From positions 1-64,000 of the forward strand of contig MKSF01000012.1 of the NCBI GenBank assembly GCA_001897155.1: 64,000 nt of DNA, in the 5' to 3' direction. Positions 37,950 to 46,546 of this stretch are shown here, piece by piece. Below the pieces are notes generated by a model. That model saw only the letters and a list, made by a program, of their open reading frames with translations, made no database searches and was not told the origin of the DNA. The position numbers and the translations under genes were made by a program. Numbering within the stretch: the stretch's first letter is position 1; each line of letters opens with the position of its first letter. The stretch comes from Bacteroidetes bacterium 47-18. Its GTDB lineage: Bacteria; Bacteroidota; Bacteroidia; Chitinophagales; Chitinophagaceae.

Positions 37950-40592
37950 ATGGCAAAAGCAAATAAATCTACAGCGATCAAAGAAACACCCCTGATGAAG
38001 CAGCACCGGGAAATAAAGGACCGGTATCCCGATGCCGTGCTGCTGTTCAGAGTGGGCGACTTTTACGAAACATTTTCCGAAGATGCGGTGATCGCCGCCC
38101 GGGTACTGGGCATTACCCTCACCAAACGGGCCAACGGATCGGCATCCTTTATAGAGCTCGCGGGCTTTCCCCACCACTCCCTGGAAACCTACCTGCATAA
38201 GCTGGTAAAGGCCGGCTACCGGGTAGCGATCTGCGACCAGCTGGAAGATCCCAAAGCAGCCAAAGGCATTGTAAAAAGAGGCGTGACCGAGCTGGTGACC
38301 CCCGGCGTGGCCACTAACGATAAATTACTGGATAACAGGACCAACAATTTCCTGGCAGCCCTGCATATAGATGAGGACAACTGCGGCGTTACTTTTCTCG
38401 ATATTTCCACGGGAGAGTGCTTTGTGGCACAGGGCAGCGTGGAGTATATGGATAAATTATTACAGAGCTTCCAGCCTTCCGAAGTCATCCTTGCGAAAAA
38501 CAAGCTGAAGTTCTTCAAGGAGCACCTGGATCAGAAATATTATACCTTTTGCCTGGAAGAATGGATCTTCAGGCATCATTACGGCTATGAGACCCTGCTA
38601 AGGCATTTTGACACGCAGTCACTGAAAGGTTTCGGGATAGAGGAATGGGACGCTGCCGTCATTGCCGCCGGAGCCGCCCTGCATTACCTCAAAGATACCG
38701 AGCACCCCAACCTCCAGCACCTTATTTCCATACAAAGGATCACCAATACGGAGTTCCTGTGGATGGACAAGTTCACCATAAGGAACCTGGAGCTTATCAG
38801 CAGCAATACGGAAAACGGCAATACCCTGCTCAAGGCCATTGACCAGACGCTTACGCCTATGGGCGCCCGGATGCTCAAAAGATGGATCATTTTCCCGCTT
38901 ACGGATATCGGGCAGATACAGCAGCGACAGAGCTGGACCCATATTTTTATCCGCTACCAGGATATACAGCAGGCTACCCTGCAGTCGCTGAAGCAGATAG
39001 GCGATATCGAAAGGCTGGTGGCCAAGATCCCTTTGAGGAAAATAAATCCCAGGGAGATCCTGCAACTGGAGAAAAGCCTTTCCCATACAGCCTGCATCCG
39101 GCAGAGCATCCTCGAATATCCCATAGAATCCGAACAGGACAGGCAGCTCCTGGCAGACCTGGTATCCCCTATCAGCGACCTGGAAGCCATCCGGGAAAGG
39201 ATACAAAAGACCCTGAACGAAGAAGCGCCCGTGCTGGTCAGCAAAGGGAATGTCATCAGGGAAGGCATTGATGAAGAGCTTGACAAGCTCCGCAGCATAG
39301 CCTATAACGGGAAAGAATACCTAGTGCGGCTGCAGCAGAAGGAGAGCCAGGAGACCGGCATCCCGTCGCTCAAGGTAGGCTATAATAATGTTTTCGGGTA
39401 TTATCTGGAAGTGACCAACACCCATAAGGACAAGGTGCCGGAACGGTGGATACGCAAGCAGACCCTTGCCAACGCGGAAAGGTATATTACGCCCGAGCTG
39501 AAAGAATATGAGGAGCAGATACTCGGCGCCGAAGAAAAGATCAATGCCATTGAGCAAAGACTGTTCGATGAGCTGACCACCCTGCTCCAGGAAGACCTGG
39601 CCGCCATGCAGCATAATGCCAGGACACTCGCCCAGGTAGATTGCATCGTTTCATTTGCCCGGACCGCCCAGCTCCATAATTACTGCAGGCCGGAGATCGG
39701 CACGGAACAGGTGCTGGACATCAGGCAGGGCAGGCATCCAGTCATAGAGCAGCAGCTTCCGCCCGGCGAGCAGTATATCGCCAATGACGTCCGGCTGGAT
39801 AATGCAGAGCAACAGATCATCATACTTACCGGTCCGAATATGTCCGGTAAATCCGCGTTGCTGCGGCAAACCGCGCTGATCACGCTGCTGGCGCACACCG
39901 GCTCCTACGTCCCCGCCCGGTCTGCCGCCATAGGACTTACAGATAAGATATTCACGCGCGTGGGCGCCTCCGATAACCTGAGCGGGGGAGAATCGACCTT
40001 TATGGTGGAAATGAACGAAACCGCGAGCATTATCAATAATATCAGCAGCCGCAGCCTCATTATACTGGATGAGATAGGCAGGGGAACCAGCACCTATGAC
40101 GGTATCTCTATTGCCTGGAGCATCGTAGAGTATATCCATAAGCATGCCGACAAGCCCAAAACGCTGTTCGCCACGCATTACCACGAGCTGAATGAGCTGG
40201 AGAACAGCCTGGAAGGAGTAAAGAATTATCATATTTCACATAAGGAAACGGCCCAGAAAGTGATCTTCCTCAGGAAGCTGGAAAGAGGCGGCAGCCGCCA
40301 CAGCTTCGGTATACAGGTAGCCAAAATGGCCGGCATGCCGCCGGCGCTCACCAAAAGGGCGGACGAAATACTGGCGGTGCTGGAAGAGAAGCACGCTTCC
40401 GGTCCTGCCGGCGAGGCCGTCAAGCAAATCCCTATGCAGACCTACCAGCTGAATATCTTTGACAGCATCGGGGAAGACCTGAAAAAAGTAAAGGAGACCC
40501 TGTTTGCTACTGACATCAATACGCTGACACCGGTAGAGGCCCTTTTAAAGCTCAACGAGCTGAAAGACATCGTCAAAGGTTACCAGGTATAG
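37950..40592 (+). CDS. mutS: DNA mismatch repair protein MutS
   Basis: 880 residues, the expected MutS size. MutS dimers bind mismatches and use ATP to recruit MutL. The mismatch-reading motif is RVGDFYETF near residue 35 (Phe-x-Glu), the clamp and lever regions follow, and the ATPase has the P-loop TGPNMSGKSALLRQ at about 629-642, then FMVEMNETASI, LIILDEIGRGTSTYDG and FATHYHELNEL. All catalytic residues are intact. The gene is followed by a hairpin and then by the cassette-like insertion. Confidence 0.98.
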   Translation: MAKANKSTAIKETPLMKQHREIKDRYPDAVLLFRVGDFYETFSEDAVIAARVLGITLTKRANGSASFIELAGFPHHSLETYLHKLVKAGYRVAICDQLEDPKAAKGIVKRGVTELVTPGVATNDKLLDNRTNNFLAALHIDEDNCGVTFLDISTGECFVAQGSVEYMDKLLQSFQPSEVILAKNKLKFFKEHLDQKYYTFCLEEWIFRHHYGYETLLRHFDTQSLKGFGIEEWDAAVIAAGAALHYLKDTEHPNLQHLISIQRITNTEFLWMDKFTIRNLELISSNTENGNTLLKAIDQTLTPMGARMLKRWIIFPLTDIGQIQQRQSWTHIFIRYQDIQQATLQSLKQIGDIERLVAKIPLRKINPREILQLEKSLSHTACIRQSILEYPIESEQDRQLLADLVSPISDLEAIRERIQKTLNEEAPVLVSKGNVIREGIDEELDKLRSIAYNGKEYLVRLQQKESQETGIPSLKVGYNNVFGYYLEVTNTHKDKVPERWIRKQTLANAERYITPELKEYEEQILGAEEKINAIEQRLFDELTTLLQEDLAAMQHNARTLAQVDCIVSFARTAQLHNYCRPEIGTEQVLDIRQGRHPVIEQQLPPGEQYIANDVRLDNAEQQIIILTGPNMSGKSALLRQTALITLLAHTGSYVPARSAAIGLTDKIFTRVGASDNLSGGESTFMVEMNETASIINNISSRSLIILDEIGRGTSTYDGISIAWSIVEYIHKHADKPKTLFATHYHELNELENSLEGVKNYHISHKETAQKVIFLRKLERGGSRHSFGIQVAKMAGMPPALTKRADEILAVLEEKHASGPAGEAVKQIPMQTYQLNIFDSIGEDLKKVKETLFATDINTLTPVEALLKLNELKDIVKGYQV

Positions 40593-40599
40593 GATAGTG

Positions 40600-40634
40600 C
40601 ATACAGGTTGACTGTCTATAAGCCAACCTGTATG
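40600..40634 (+). terminator. Hairpin after mutS
   Basis: Perfect 11-bp arms CATACAGGTTG (40600-40610) and CAACCTGTATG (40624-40634). No T tract follows, because the cassette-like element begins exactly at 40635. It may be a terminator whose tail was displaced by the insertion, or the insertion target itself. Confidence 0.55.
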
Positions 40635-40668
40635 TTAGCGGTCAGCTTAAAAGACACCTATCACGACA

Positions 40669-41802
40669 ATGAAAACGACAGTTGAAGATAAACTTGACAG
40701 AATTGCTGACATATGGAATTATTTCATATGGGACTACAAATACTGTTCAAACAAAATTAAGTTCAACGAAGATGTAAAAACAAACTACTTTGGTGACATT
40801 CTTGGGTATTTCAAAGATACTCTCGATATTGTATTTACCAACACGAAACACTCTAACTACACAGACAAATTTTCTTTTACGATAAGTTTTTTACAAGCCA
40901 TTTATATTCAACAGGATTTCGTTCAAGAGATGTTAGAAATTTTCAAAACTGGCATTGACAAGGGTGCTTTGAAAAAAGACCCTACATATTACATAAATCG
41001 AGACCTAAGGAATGAACTCGTTGGACATCCTATTAGAAAGTTTAAAGACAACTTGATTTCATCAACACTTTTTAGTTATCAAGCAAATGAAGACGAAATT
41101 CAGTATCTAAGGTATCATAAGGATAACGATTTTAAATTCGAGAGTAAGACCTACAAAATTTTAGAAATTCAAGAAAGACACCGTCATTTCCTCGAAAAAT
41201 ATTTTGACGTAATACTTTTGAAACTTAAATTAATATTAGAAGAGTATTTGTCGGAACTTGACAAACTGGAAAATGTAATAAACAAACACGACTTTAAAAC
41301 CGTATTGAAACTTGTCGAACTTTATTTTGAAGCAATTTTTAAATCAGATTTCGTCTATGACAAATTTTCACTAAGTAAAATATATGACCGAAGAAATGAA
41401 CATATACGTTATCAAAACTTTATCAACAAGTTTTACAATGACCTGCAGACAGCAATAGTTGATAAAAGAAACTCTGTGAAGGATATTTTTGAACGAAAAG
41501 TAATTGACAAAACTTCTCTTGACAGTTTATCATTACCTCCAATAGAGATTGTATTTGCAAGTTCATACGACACATCTGAAATTGAAAAACAACAAAAGGT
41601 AACTTATCATTACGAAATCGGTAAGATTGCAACTAAAAGAAATTTGCAAGACTTTGAATTTTTTGGTGGAATGCTTAAAAGCAAATGTGAAAGCAATGAC
41701 TTGGTGTTAAGCGAACTTGAACATATGGAACATAATATCACGGACGAAATTGAATACTATACTTCATTGCGATTAATATGTGCGGAATTAAAAGAAGAAT
41801 AG
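40669..41802 (+). CDS. Orphan cassette protein, possible HEPN-type ribonuclease
   Basis: 377 residues, Lys/Ile/Tyr/Phe-rich and coded with AT-rich codons unlike its neighbours, a sign of transfer. Mostly helical. Near residue 125 the motif LRNELVGHP contains R-N-x4-H, the active-site pattern of HEPN RNases (R, polar residue, then His), preceded by a helix ending IYIQQDF. No membrane span or signal is seen, so it should be cytoplasmic. HEPN proteins often act in phage defence or toxin systems; that role is only inferred here. The translated protein matches no family I know well. Confidence 0.75.
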   Translation: MKTTVEDKLDRIADIWNYFIWDYKYCSNKIKFNEDVKTNYFGDILGYFKDTLDIVFTNTKHSNYTDKFSFTISFLQAIYIQQDFVQEMLEIFKTGIDKGALKKDPTYYINRDLRNELVGHPIRKFKDNLISSTLFSYQANEDEIQYLRYHKDNDFKFESKTYKILEIQERHRHFLEKYFDVILLKLKLILEEYLSELDKLENVINKHDFKTVLKLVELYFEAIFKSDFVYDKFSLSKIYDRRNEHIRYQNFINKFYNDLQTAIVDKRNSVKDIFERKVIDKTSLDSLSLPPIEIVFASSYDTSEIEKQQKVTYHYEIGKIATKRNLQDFEFFGGMLKSKCESNDLVLSELEHMEHNITDEIEYYTSLRLICAELKEE

Positions 41803-41810
41803 AAAGCCGA

Positions 41811-41939
41811 ACCGCTAACACGGGTTCTGCGTCAGGCGGGGTGACGTGCGAACTTGGAGTTTTTGCTTCTATTTAAGTTCAGTGCTGGTTGACAGTTTTG
41901 TGCTCCGAAACCCGCCCGGACGCAAAGCCTAAAACGCTG
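41811..41939 (+). other. attC-like recombination site
   Basis: Outer arm R'' ACCGCTAACA (41811-41820); inner arm L'' TGCGTCAGGCGGG (41828-41840); inner arm L' CCCGCCCGGACGCA (41911-41924), which pairs with L'' except for an asymmetric unpaired base, as attC extrahelical bases do; outer arm R' is split, its TG at 41938-41939 and its rest at the left end of the cassette (40635-40642). Total rebuilt length about 137 bases, within the known attC range. Confidence 0.7.
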
Positions 41940-42046
41940 TTGTCAACCGTCCGTTCACCGGATCAGCAGCCGGCTACTGTCTGTTAAACCCTCCCCACTT
42001 CCGTTCCCGGTACAGAATTTCTTTTTGTATTCCCAACTTATCAATA

Positions 42047-42054
42047 CATTTGTC
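42047..42054 (+). promoter_or_regulatory. -7 element of the symporter gene
   Basis: TACATTTG, an exact TAnnTTTG match, 23 bases before the ATG. A T-rich stretch ending in TTTTTG lies upstream (42023-42029), but the spacing is short of the usual 19-21. Confidence 0.6.
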
Positions 42055-42077
42055 CGTATTATAAAAATCTAGTTAAT

Positions 42078-43613
42078 ATGTCCGGCAGCTCCACTATTTT
42101 ACTGATCATTATTGTGGCATACTTCTTATTGCTATTAGGCATAGCCTTCTATACTTCCAGGGGAAGCAATAATGATTCTTTCTTTATAGGGAACCGCAAA
42201 AGCAACTGGATGCTGGTGGCCTTCGGTATGATCGGCACCAGCCTCAGCGGGGTGACCTTTATATCCGTACCCGGTACGGTCGGCAAGATGACAGGAGGCA
42301 TGTACCCGTTCGGGGGATTTGAATATTATATGATGGTGGTCGGCTTTTTCCTGGGCTATTTTATCGTGGCGGGCGTCCTGCTGCCGCTGTATTACCGGAT
42401 GAACCTGACCTCCATTTATACCTATCTCGGCAACCGGTTCAATACGGAAGCGCATAAGATAGGGTCTGTATTCTTCATTATTTCCAGGAGCATAGGCGCT
42501 ACGGCCCGGCTGTACCTGGTGGTGAACGTCCTGCAGATCTTCCTGCTGGAAAGCATGGGCGTTCCCTTCTGGCTGACATCCGCCATCCTGCTGCTGATGG
42601 TATTGCTTTATACCTTTGAAGGCGGCGTAAAGACCATCGTGATAACGGACACCTTACAGACAACATTCATGATCGTCAGCCTGCTGGCCTGCATCATCTT
42701 TATCCTGCAGCACCTCCAACTGGATTTCGGCAGCGCATTCGCAGAGCTGCGGGACAGGGATTATACCCGTATACTCAACCTGGATGTCAACTCCAAGACC
42801 TTCTTCCTTAAAACGATACTCGGCGGGATGTTCATCACTATCGCGATGACCGGCCTGGACCAGGAAATGATGCAGAAGAACATTTCCGTGGATAATGTAA
42901 AGAATGCCAGGAAGAATATGATCTCCTTTTCTTTCATACTCCTGGTGGTCAATCTTATCTTCCTTTTCCTGGGCGGCCTGCTGTACCTGTATGCCATTAA
43001 GAACGGGGCCGCCTATACAGCAGATGGCTTTGTCCTGGCTGATGCCGCGCACAATGTGATGGGGGATGACCTTTTCCCTTCCCTGTCCCTGCAGGGCTAC
43101 TTTCCTTTAGGTATTTCCATCATATTCATCATAGGCCTGATATCGGCCTTATTCCCCTCTGCCGACGGCGCACTGACCGCGGTGACCAGCTCTTTCTGCG
43201 TTGACCTGCTGAAGCTTCCCGAGGACAGCACCCTGACCGAAAAGCAAAAGAAGCGGAAAAGGATGCGCATACACCTGGTCTTTACCGTGTTGTTCTTTAT
43301 CCTGATCATGATCTTCAAGAGCATCAATAATAAATCCATTGTTTACCTGATCATGGAAGTGGCGGGATACACCTATGGTCCGCTGCTGGGCCTGTTTGCC
43401 TTCGGCATACTTACCAGGCGGCAGATACACAAAAAATACGCTATCGGTACCGTGACCCTGCTGGCCCCCGTGCTGACCTTTCTCATCAATTACCTGGTAA
43501 GCCGGTACAGTACCTACCAGATCGGGGTGGAGCTGATCATTATCAACGGGCTGATCACCTTCGGGCTCCTGCATGCCGTATCCGGGAAAGCGATTGTCAA
43601 ATCTCTGTCATAA
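42078..43613 (+). CDS. Sodium:solute symporter (SSS family)
   Basis: 511 residues, about 13 membrane spans. SSS features: an N-terminal unwound helix region (FGMIGTSLSGVTFISVPG), R-rich loop SRSIGATARLYL, and YTFEGGVKTIVITDTLQ near residue 180, the sodium-site signature. It would import a solute with Na+ across the inner membrane; the substrate is not readable. It lies alone, after the cassette element, on its own promoter. Confidence 0.9.
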   Translation: MSGSSTILLIIIVAYFLLLLGIAFYTSRGSNNDSFFIGNRKSNWMLVAFGMIGTSLSGVTFISVPGTVGKMTGGMYPFGGFEYYMMVVGFFLGYFIVAGVLLPLYYRMNLTSIYTYLGNRFNTEAHKIGSVFFIISRSIGATARLYLVVNVLQIFLLESMGVPFWLTSAILLLMVLLYTFEGGVKTIVITDTLQTTFMIVSLLACIIFILQHLQLDFGSAFAELRDRDYTRILNLDVNSKTFFLKTILGGMFITIAMTGLDQEMMQKNISVDNVKNARKNMISFSFILLVVNLIFLFLGGLLYLYAIKNGAAYTADGFVLADAAHNVMGDDLFPSLSLQGYFPLGISIIFIIGLISALFPSADGALTAVTSSFCVDLLKLPEDSTLTEKQKKRKRMRIHLVFTVLFFILIMIFKSINNKSIVYLIMEVAGYTYGPLLGLFAFGILTRRQIHKKYAIGTVTLLAPVLTFLINYLVSRYSTYQIGVELIIINGLITFGLLHAVSGKAIVKSLS

Positions 43614-43625
43614 CTTAGCGCATTG

Positions 43626-43657
43626 TTGAATGCAGGCCGTTTTATAAGCTATTTTTG
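43626..43657 (+). promoter_or_regulatory. Promoter of the 43701 gene
   Basis: TTG (43626-43628), 21 bases, TATTTTTG (43650-43657). Leader about 37 bases. Confidence 0.65.
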
Positions 43658-43700
43658 TATCCGTAATCTTATTTAGTTAAATAATAAATACAATAGTATA

Positions 43701-44966
43701 ATGAAAAAAGCTTTATTATCCGGCTTAATTGCAATCGCTGCAGCCTCCGGTAATCTTCACGCACAGTGTACTCCGGTAGCTACCCTGGATCAGAATTTTG
43801 AAAACTTTACCGAGTTCCCCGATAGCTGCTGGTACGGCAGCGGCACCCCCGGTGTCAATTTCTCCTTATTAGATGACAATAGTAACAATGTTGTCCGCTT
43901 TTACGGGATGTTCAGCGTCAATACACCCTTCTATCTGGTAACACCTGAGCTGAGCACTATTGACGGCAATCACTATATGACCTTCGATGCGGTTCCCAAC
44001 AGCGGGCTGGCCCTTGGCGTGAAGGTCGAGGTAGGCACACTGGACGCTCCTACCAATTATGCATCCTTCGTGGCTCATGGTCCTGAGATCATCATCAACG
44101 ACACGGTATCTTCCTACAGGTCTATCAATATACCTGCCAACAGCAGCTATAAACATATCGCTTTCAGGATCACCACTATTTCACAGCACCAGGCGGTGAA
44201 GTTTGACAATTTCAAATGGGAATTGGATCCTCCTCCGGTACAATGCAACCCGGTAAGCGCCATCAACCAAAGCTTTGATAATTTTACCGCATTCCCGGAC
44301 AGTTGCTGGACCACCAGCGCAGGTACGCCTAATTTTTATCTGAATGATACCGCTGCGGATAAAGACATTACCTTTTACTCTATGAGCTCGGTAAATACAC
44401 CGTTCTATCTCACGACTCCTGAGCTGAGCACTATCGATGGCGAGCACCATTTAAAATTCAAAGCGGCTCCGCTCGGTGTTCCGGGTGACATCAAGATCCA
44501 GGTAGGCACCCTGGCTGCTAATGATGATTACAGCTCCTTTACTGCACACGGCAACGAGATCGTCATCAACGGCGGCGCAGAGCAGGAATATACTTCCATC
44601 AAGATACCCGCTAACAGCAACTTCAAATATGTCAGCCTGAAAATTACCGCTACTGCAGCCCACCAGGCTTTATTGCTGGATGACTTTGTATGGGAAGCGG
44701 CACCGGGCACCGGCATATCCGATGCGAACAATATCATTGCCAGGCTCTATCCTAATCCTGTGAGCGGAGATGTTATCACCGTTGAGGCCGGCACAAATAT
44801 CCGGACTGCAACCATCTACAGTGTGACCGGTAAAGTGGTAAGAACGATCGACCAGCAGCCCGGCGCTACGGTAACCCTGCCTGTCGGCGATCTTACAGCC
44901 GGTATGTACATTGTACAGGTGATCACAGATAACGGCAGCAGCACTGCTAAATTCACCAAGCAATAA
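43701..44966 (+). CDS. T9SS cargo protein with duplicated domain
   Basis: 421 residues. Signal peptide ends NLHAQ. Two tandem copies of a domain of about 155 residues: the first starts CTPVATLDQNFENFTEFPDS, the second CNPVSAINQSFDNFTAFPDS, and both contain NTPFYL-TPELSTIDG and end with a KFDNFKWE or LLDDFVWE strand. The fold looks like a cleaved-adhesin or MAM-like jelly roll. The sorting domain follows (ARLYPNPVSGDVITVEA, ATIYSVTGKVVRTI, AGMYIVQVITDNGSS). Confidence 0.87.
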   Translation: MKKALLSGLIAIAAASGNLHAQCTPVATLDQNFENFTEFPDSCWYGSGTPGVNFSLLDDNSNNVVRFYGMFSVNTPFYLVTPELSTIDGNHYMTFDAVPNSGLALGVKVEVGTLDAPTNYASFVAHGPEIIINDTVSSYRSINIPANSSYKHIAFRITTISQHQAVKFDNFKWELDPPPVQCNPVSAINQSFDNFTAFPDSCWTTSAGTPNFYLNDTAADKDITFYSMSSVNTPFYLTTPELSTIDGEHHLKFKAAPLGVPGDIKIQVGTLAANDDYSSFTAHGNEIVINGGAEQEYTSIKIPANSNFKYVSLKITATAAHQALLLDDFVWEAAPGTGISDANNIIARLYPNPVSGDVITVEAGTNIRTATIYSVTGKVVRTIDQQPGATVTLPVGDLTAGMYIVQVITDNGSSTAKFTKQ

Positions 44967-44984
44967 TTTAATAATTACTTCATC

Positions 44985-45025
44985 AAAGGTTGTTCATGAT
45001 ACTGGACAACCTTTGTTATTTTCAC
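44985..45025 (+). terminator. Terminator of the 43701 gene
   Basis: AAAGGTTGT (44985-44993) pairs with ACAACCTTT (45006-45014), followed by GTTATTTTC. It ends about 20 bases before the next gene. Confidence 0.75.
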
Positions 45026-45047
45026 GATGCTATAATCCTGCTATTTT

Positions 45048-45530
45048 ATGAATACCAAGTATCACAATATCCTGCGCTACCTGCATGCTGTTATCGCGAT
45101 TGCGCTTGCCGTATTCTTCATCTCCAAGGGGCTGGATAAGTTCGGTGCGGTCAAGCTCCGGGACAAGCATATCAGGCAGGAAAATACAGCCGCGATCGTA
45201 CAAAAGATCATCGTAGAGCAGAATTATGAGGCGCCGTACGGCTATGATATTACCATGAACACTATGCGCCAGAGCGGCTTTATGAAGTTTATCGGGCTGT
45301 TCCAGATCATAGCCGGGGCATTGATGTTCCTGCCCCAGACAAGGATGGCCGGACTGCTCCTGCTGCTGCCCATTATCCTGAACATATTCCTGATGCATGT
45401 CTTCTTTGATAACCGGGCCCATGAGAATATAGAGACCGGCAGGCTGCTGGGCGTCAATATCGTATTGTTACTGTTCTACTATAAAGAGCTGGCAGCGCTG
45501 GTATGGCAGAAGAAAAAGAAATTCTATTGA
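45048..45530 (+). CDS. DoxX-like membrane protein
   Basis: 160 residues with four hydrophobic spans (AVIAIALAVFFISKGLDKF, FIGLFQIIAGALMFLP, LLLLLPIILNIFLMHVFF, VNIVLLLFYY). The G-L-D-K-F and the LFQIIAGALM spacing resemble the DoxX family of small membrane proteins. Role unknown. It is convergent with the L,D-transpeptidase gene. Confidence 0.7.
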   Translation: MNTKYHNILRYLHAVIAIALAVFFISKGLDKFGAVKLRDKHIRQENTAAIVQKIIVEQNYEAPYGYDITMNTMRQSGFMKFIGLFQIIAGALMFLPQTRMAGLLLLLPIILNIFLMHVFFDNRAHENIETGRLLGVNIVLLLFYYKELAALVWQKKKKFY

Positions 45531-45574
45531 CCTTTCACACGCTGTTACTTAATCAGGCATTGTGTGATCCGCAA

Positions 45575-45627
45575 CATCCATAAAGAAGAAGCCCCGCGAG
45601 TATCGCGGGGCTTCTTCTTTATGGATG
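45575..45627. terminator. Strong bidirectional terminator
   Basis: A perfect 25-bp stem (45575-45599 with 45603-45627) and three-base loop; GC-rich centre GCCCCGCGA, with A and T tracts outside. It separates the convergent genes ending at 45530 and 45633. Confidence 0.92.
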
Positions 45628-45632
45628 CAAAA

Positions 45633-46400
45633 CTAAAATACGTATTTTCCGTCTTTGGTGTACATTACAGGAAGCACCTTTTTATGCGCCTCAAAATAGT
45701 CATACCCGGCTTTAAGGTTCAGCCAGAACCTGTGCTTGTCCTCATCCTTACCATATTCCTTGGCAAGGAACCCGACACTGGCCTTGTTAAAGCGCGTGGG
45801 GAATATATGGATCGGGATATTGTTCTGGCCCTGGAACCTTGCATTGAGGCATAGAATATAAAGCTCCTTGATAATGTTATCCGTCATAGGAAGACAGCCC
45901 ACGGTATAGCAGGCCCCATGAATATAGATATCGCCGCCGGGCTTGTCCTTATTGCCCAGCACCATATCCGAATAGTTGGGATAGCTTACCAGCATGGACA
46001 GGTGGAAGTCACTTTTAGGATTGAAATGATTGATGAAATACAGGCCTTCCGGTACCTGCCGGTCGCCTTCCCATCTTTTGGGACCTAAAGACCCGGAAAG
46101 CGCGCATACCTTATACAGCTTGAAGAAGCTGAAGGTATCTGCGCCGGGATTTTTCACCCACACTTCCAACTCATTCTGCGCCTTGAAGGACCTGAGATAA
46201 ATATCCTTAGGAGGATACACCAGCCCTTTCTGCTCAAACTCTTTCTTTAAGACGTCATTAAACTGGCTGAAAGCCTGGGACACCCTGGGCATGCTCATCT
46301 GGTAAGCCTTGAATACGGAAATGTCCGTATTGACCTGCGCCCTTACCACTGCGGTCACTGCCAGGCAGCAAAGCACCGCAAATAAAAAAAATCTTTTCAT
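45633..46400 (-). CDS. L,D-transpeptidase (YkuD fold, YafK-like)
   Basis: 255 residues. Signal peptide LFAVLCCLAVTAVVRAQ. The catalytic motif HGACYTVGCLPM (His-Gly then x5-Gly-Cys) is intact, at about residue 165. Such enzymes cross-link or modify peptidoglycan or attach proteins to it in the periplasm. Arg after the Cys motif is not present at the usual spot, fitting the YafK subgroup better than classical LdtA types (family knowledge, not searched). Single gene between two terminators. Confidence 0.88.
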   Translation of the reverse strand: MKRFFLFAVLCCLAVTAVVRAQVNTDISVFKAYQMSMPRVSQAFSQFNDVLKKEFEQKGLVYPPKDIYLRSFKAQNELEVWVKNPGADTFSFFKLYKVCALSGSLGPKRWEGDRQVPEGLYFINHFNPKSDFHLSMLVSYPNYSDMVLGNKDKPGGDIYIHGACYTVGCLPMTDNIIKELYILCLNARFQGQNNIPIHIFPTRFNKASVGFLAKEYGKDEDKHRFWLNLKAGYDYFEAHKKVLPVMYTKDGKYVF

Positions 46401-46475
46401 TTATAAGGAGAAGCTATGTGATATTATTGTTTAGACTCTATCTGTAAAGATAACAAATTTATGAGGCATCCGGAC

Positions 46476-46518
46476 ACAAAAAAACGCACTTTTATATCTG
46501 GTTATATAAAAATGCGTT
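46476..46518 (-). terminator. Terminator of the transketolase subunit gene
   Basis: AACGCA-TTTTATAT type arms (46483-46499 and 46503-46518), followed on the minus strand by seven T residues. Confidence 0.8.
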
Positions 46519-46546
46519 AATAAATAATATAACGGGGATGTGTTGC

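Larger units (their letters stand above)
40635..41939 (+). mobile_element. Solitary integron-type gene cassette
   Basis: A 1305-bp unit. Left edge G^TTAGCGGT (cut after 40634), then 34 bases to an ATG, one AT-rich gene, and an attC-like structure starting nine bases after its stop. Right edge ACGCTG^TTG (cut after 41939). Joining the ends gives TGTTAGCGGT, the exact complement of ACCGCTAACA at 41811-41820: this rebuilds the outer R''/R' pairing of an attC site. Base composition is clearly more AT-rich than the flanking genes. No integrase is in the window. Integron origin is inference from this structure. Confidence 0.72.

Noticed and set aside
41803-41948. The structure after the cassette gene as a plain terminator
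   Set aside because: Arms are far apart and bulged, no T tract, and the outer arm pairs with the distant left edge of the unit instead.
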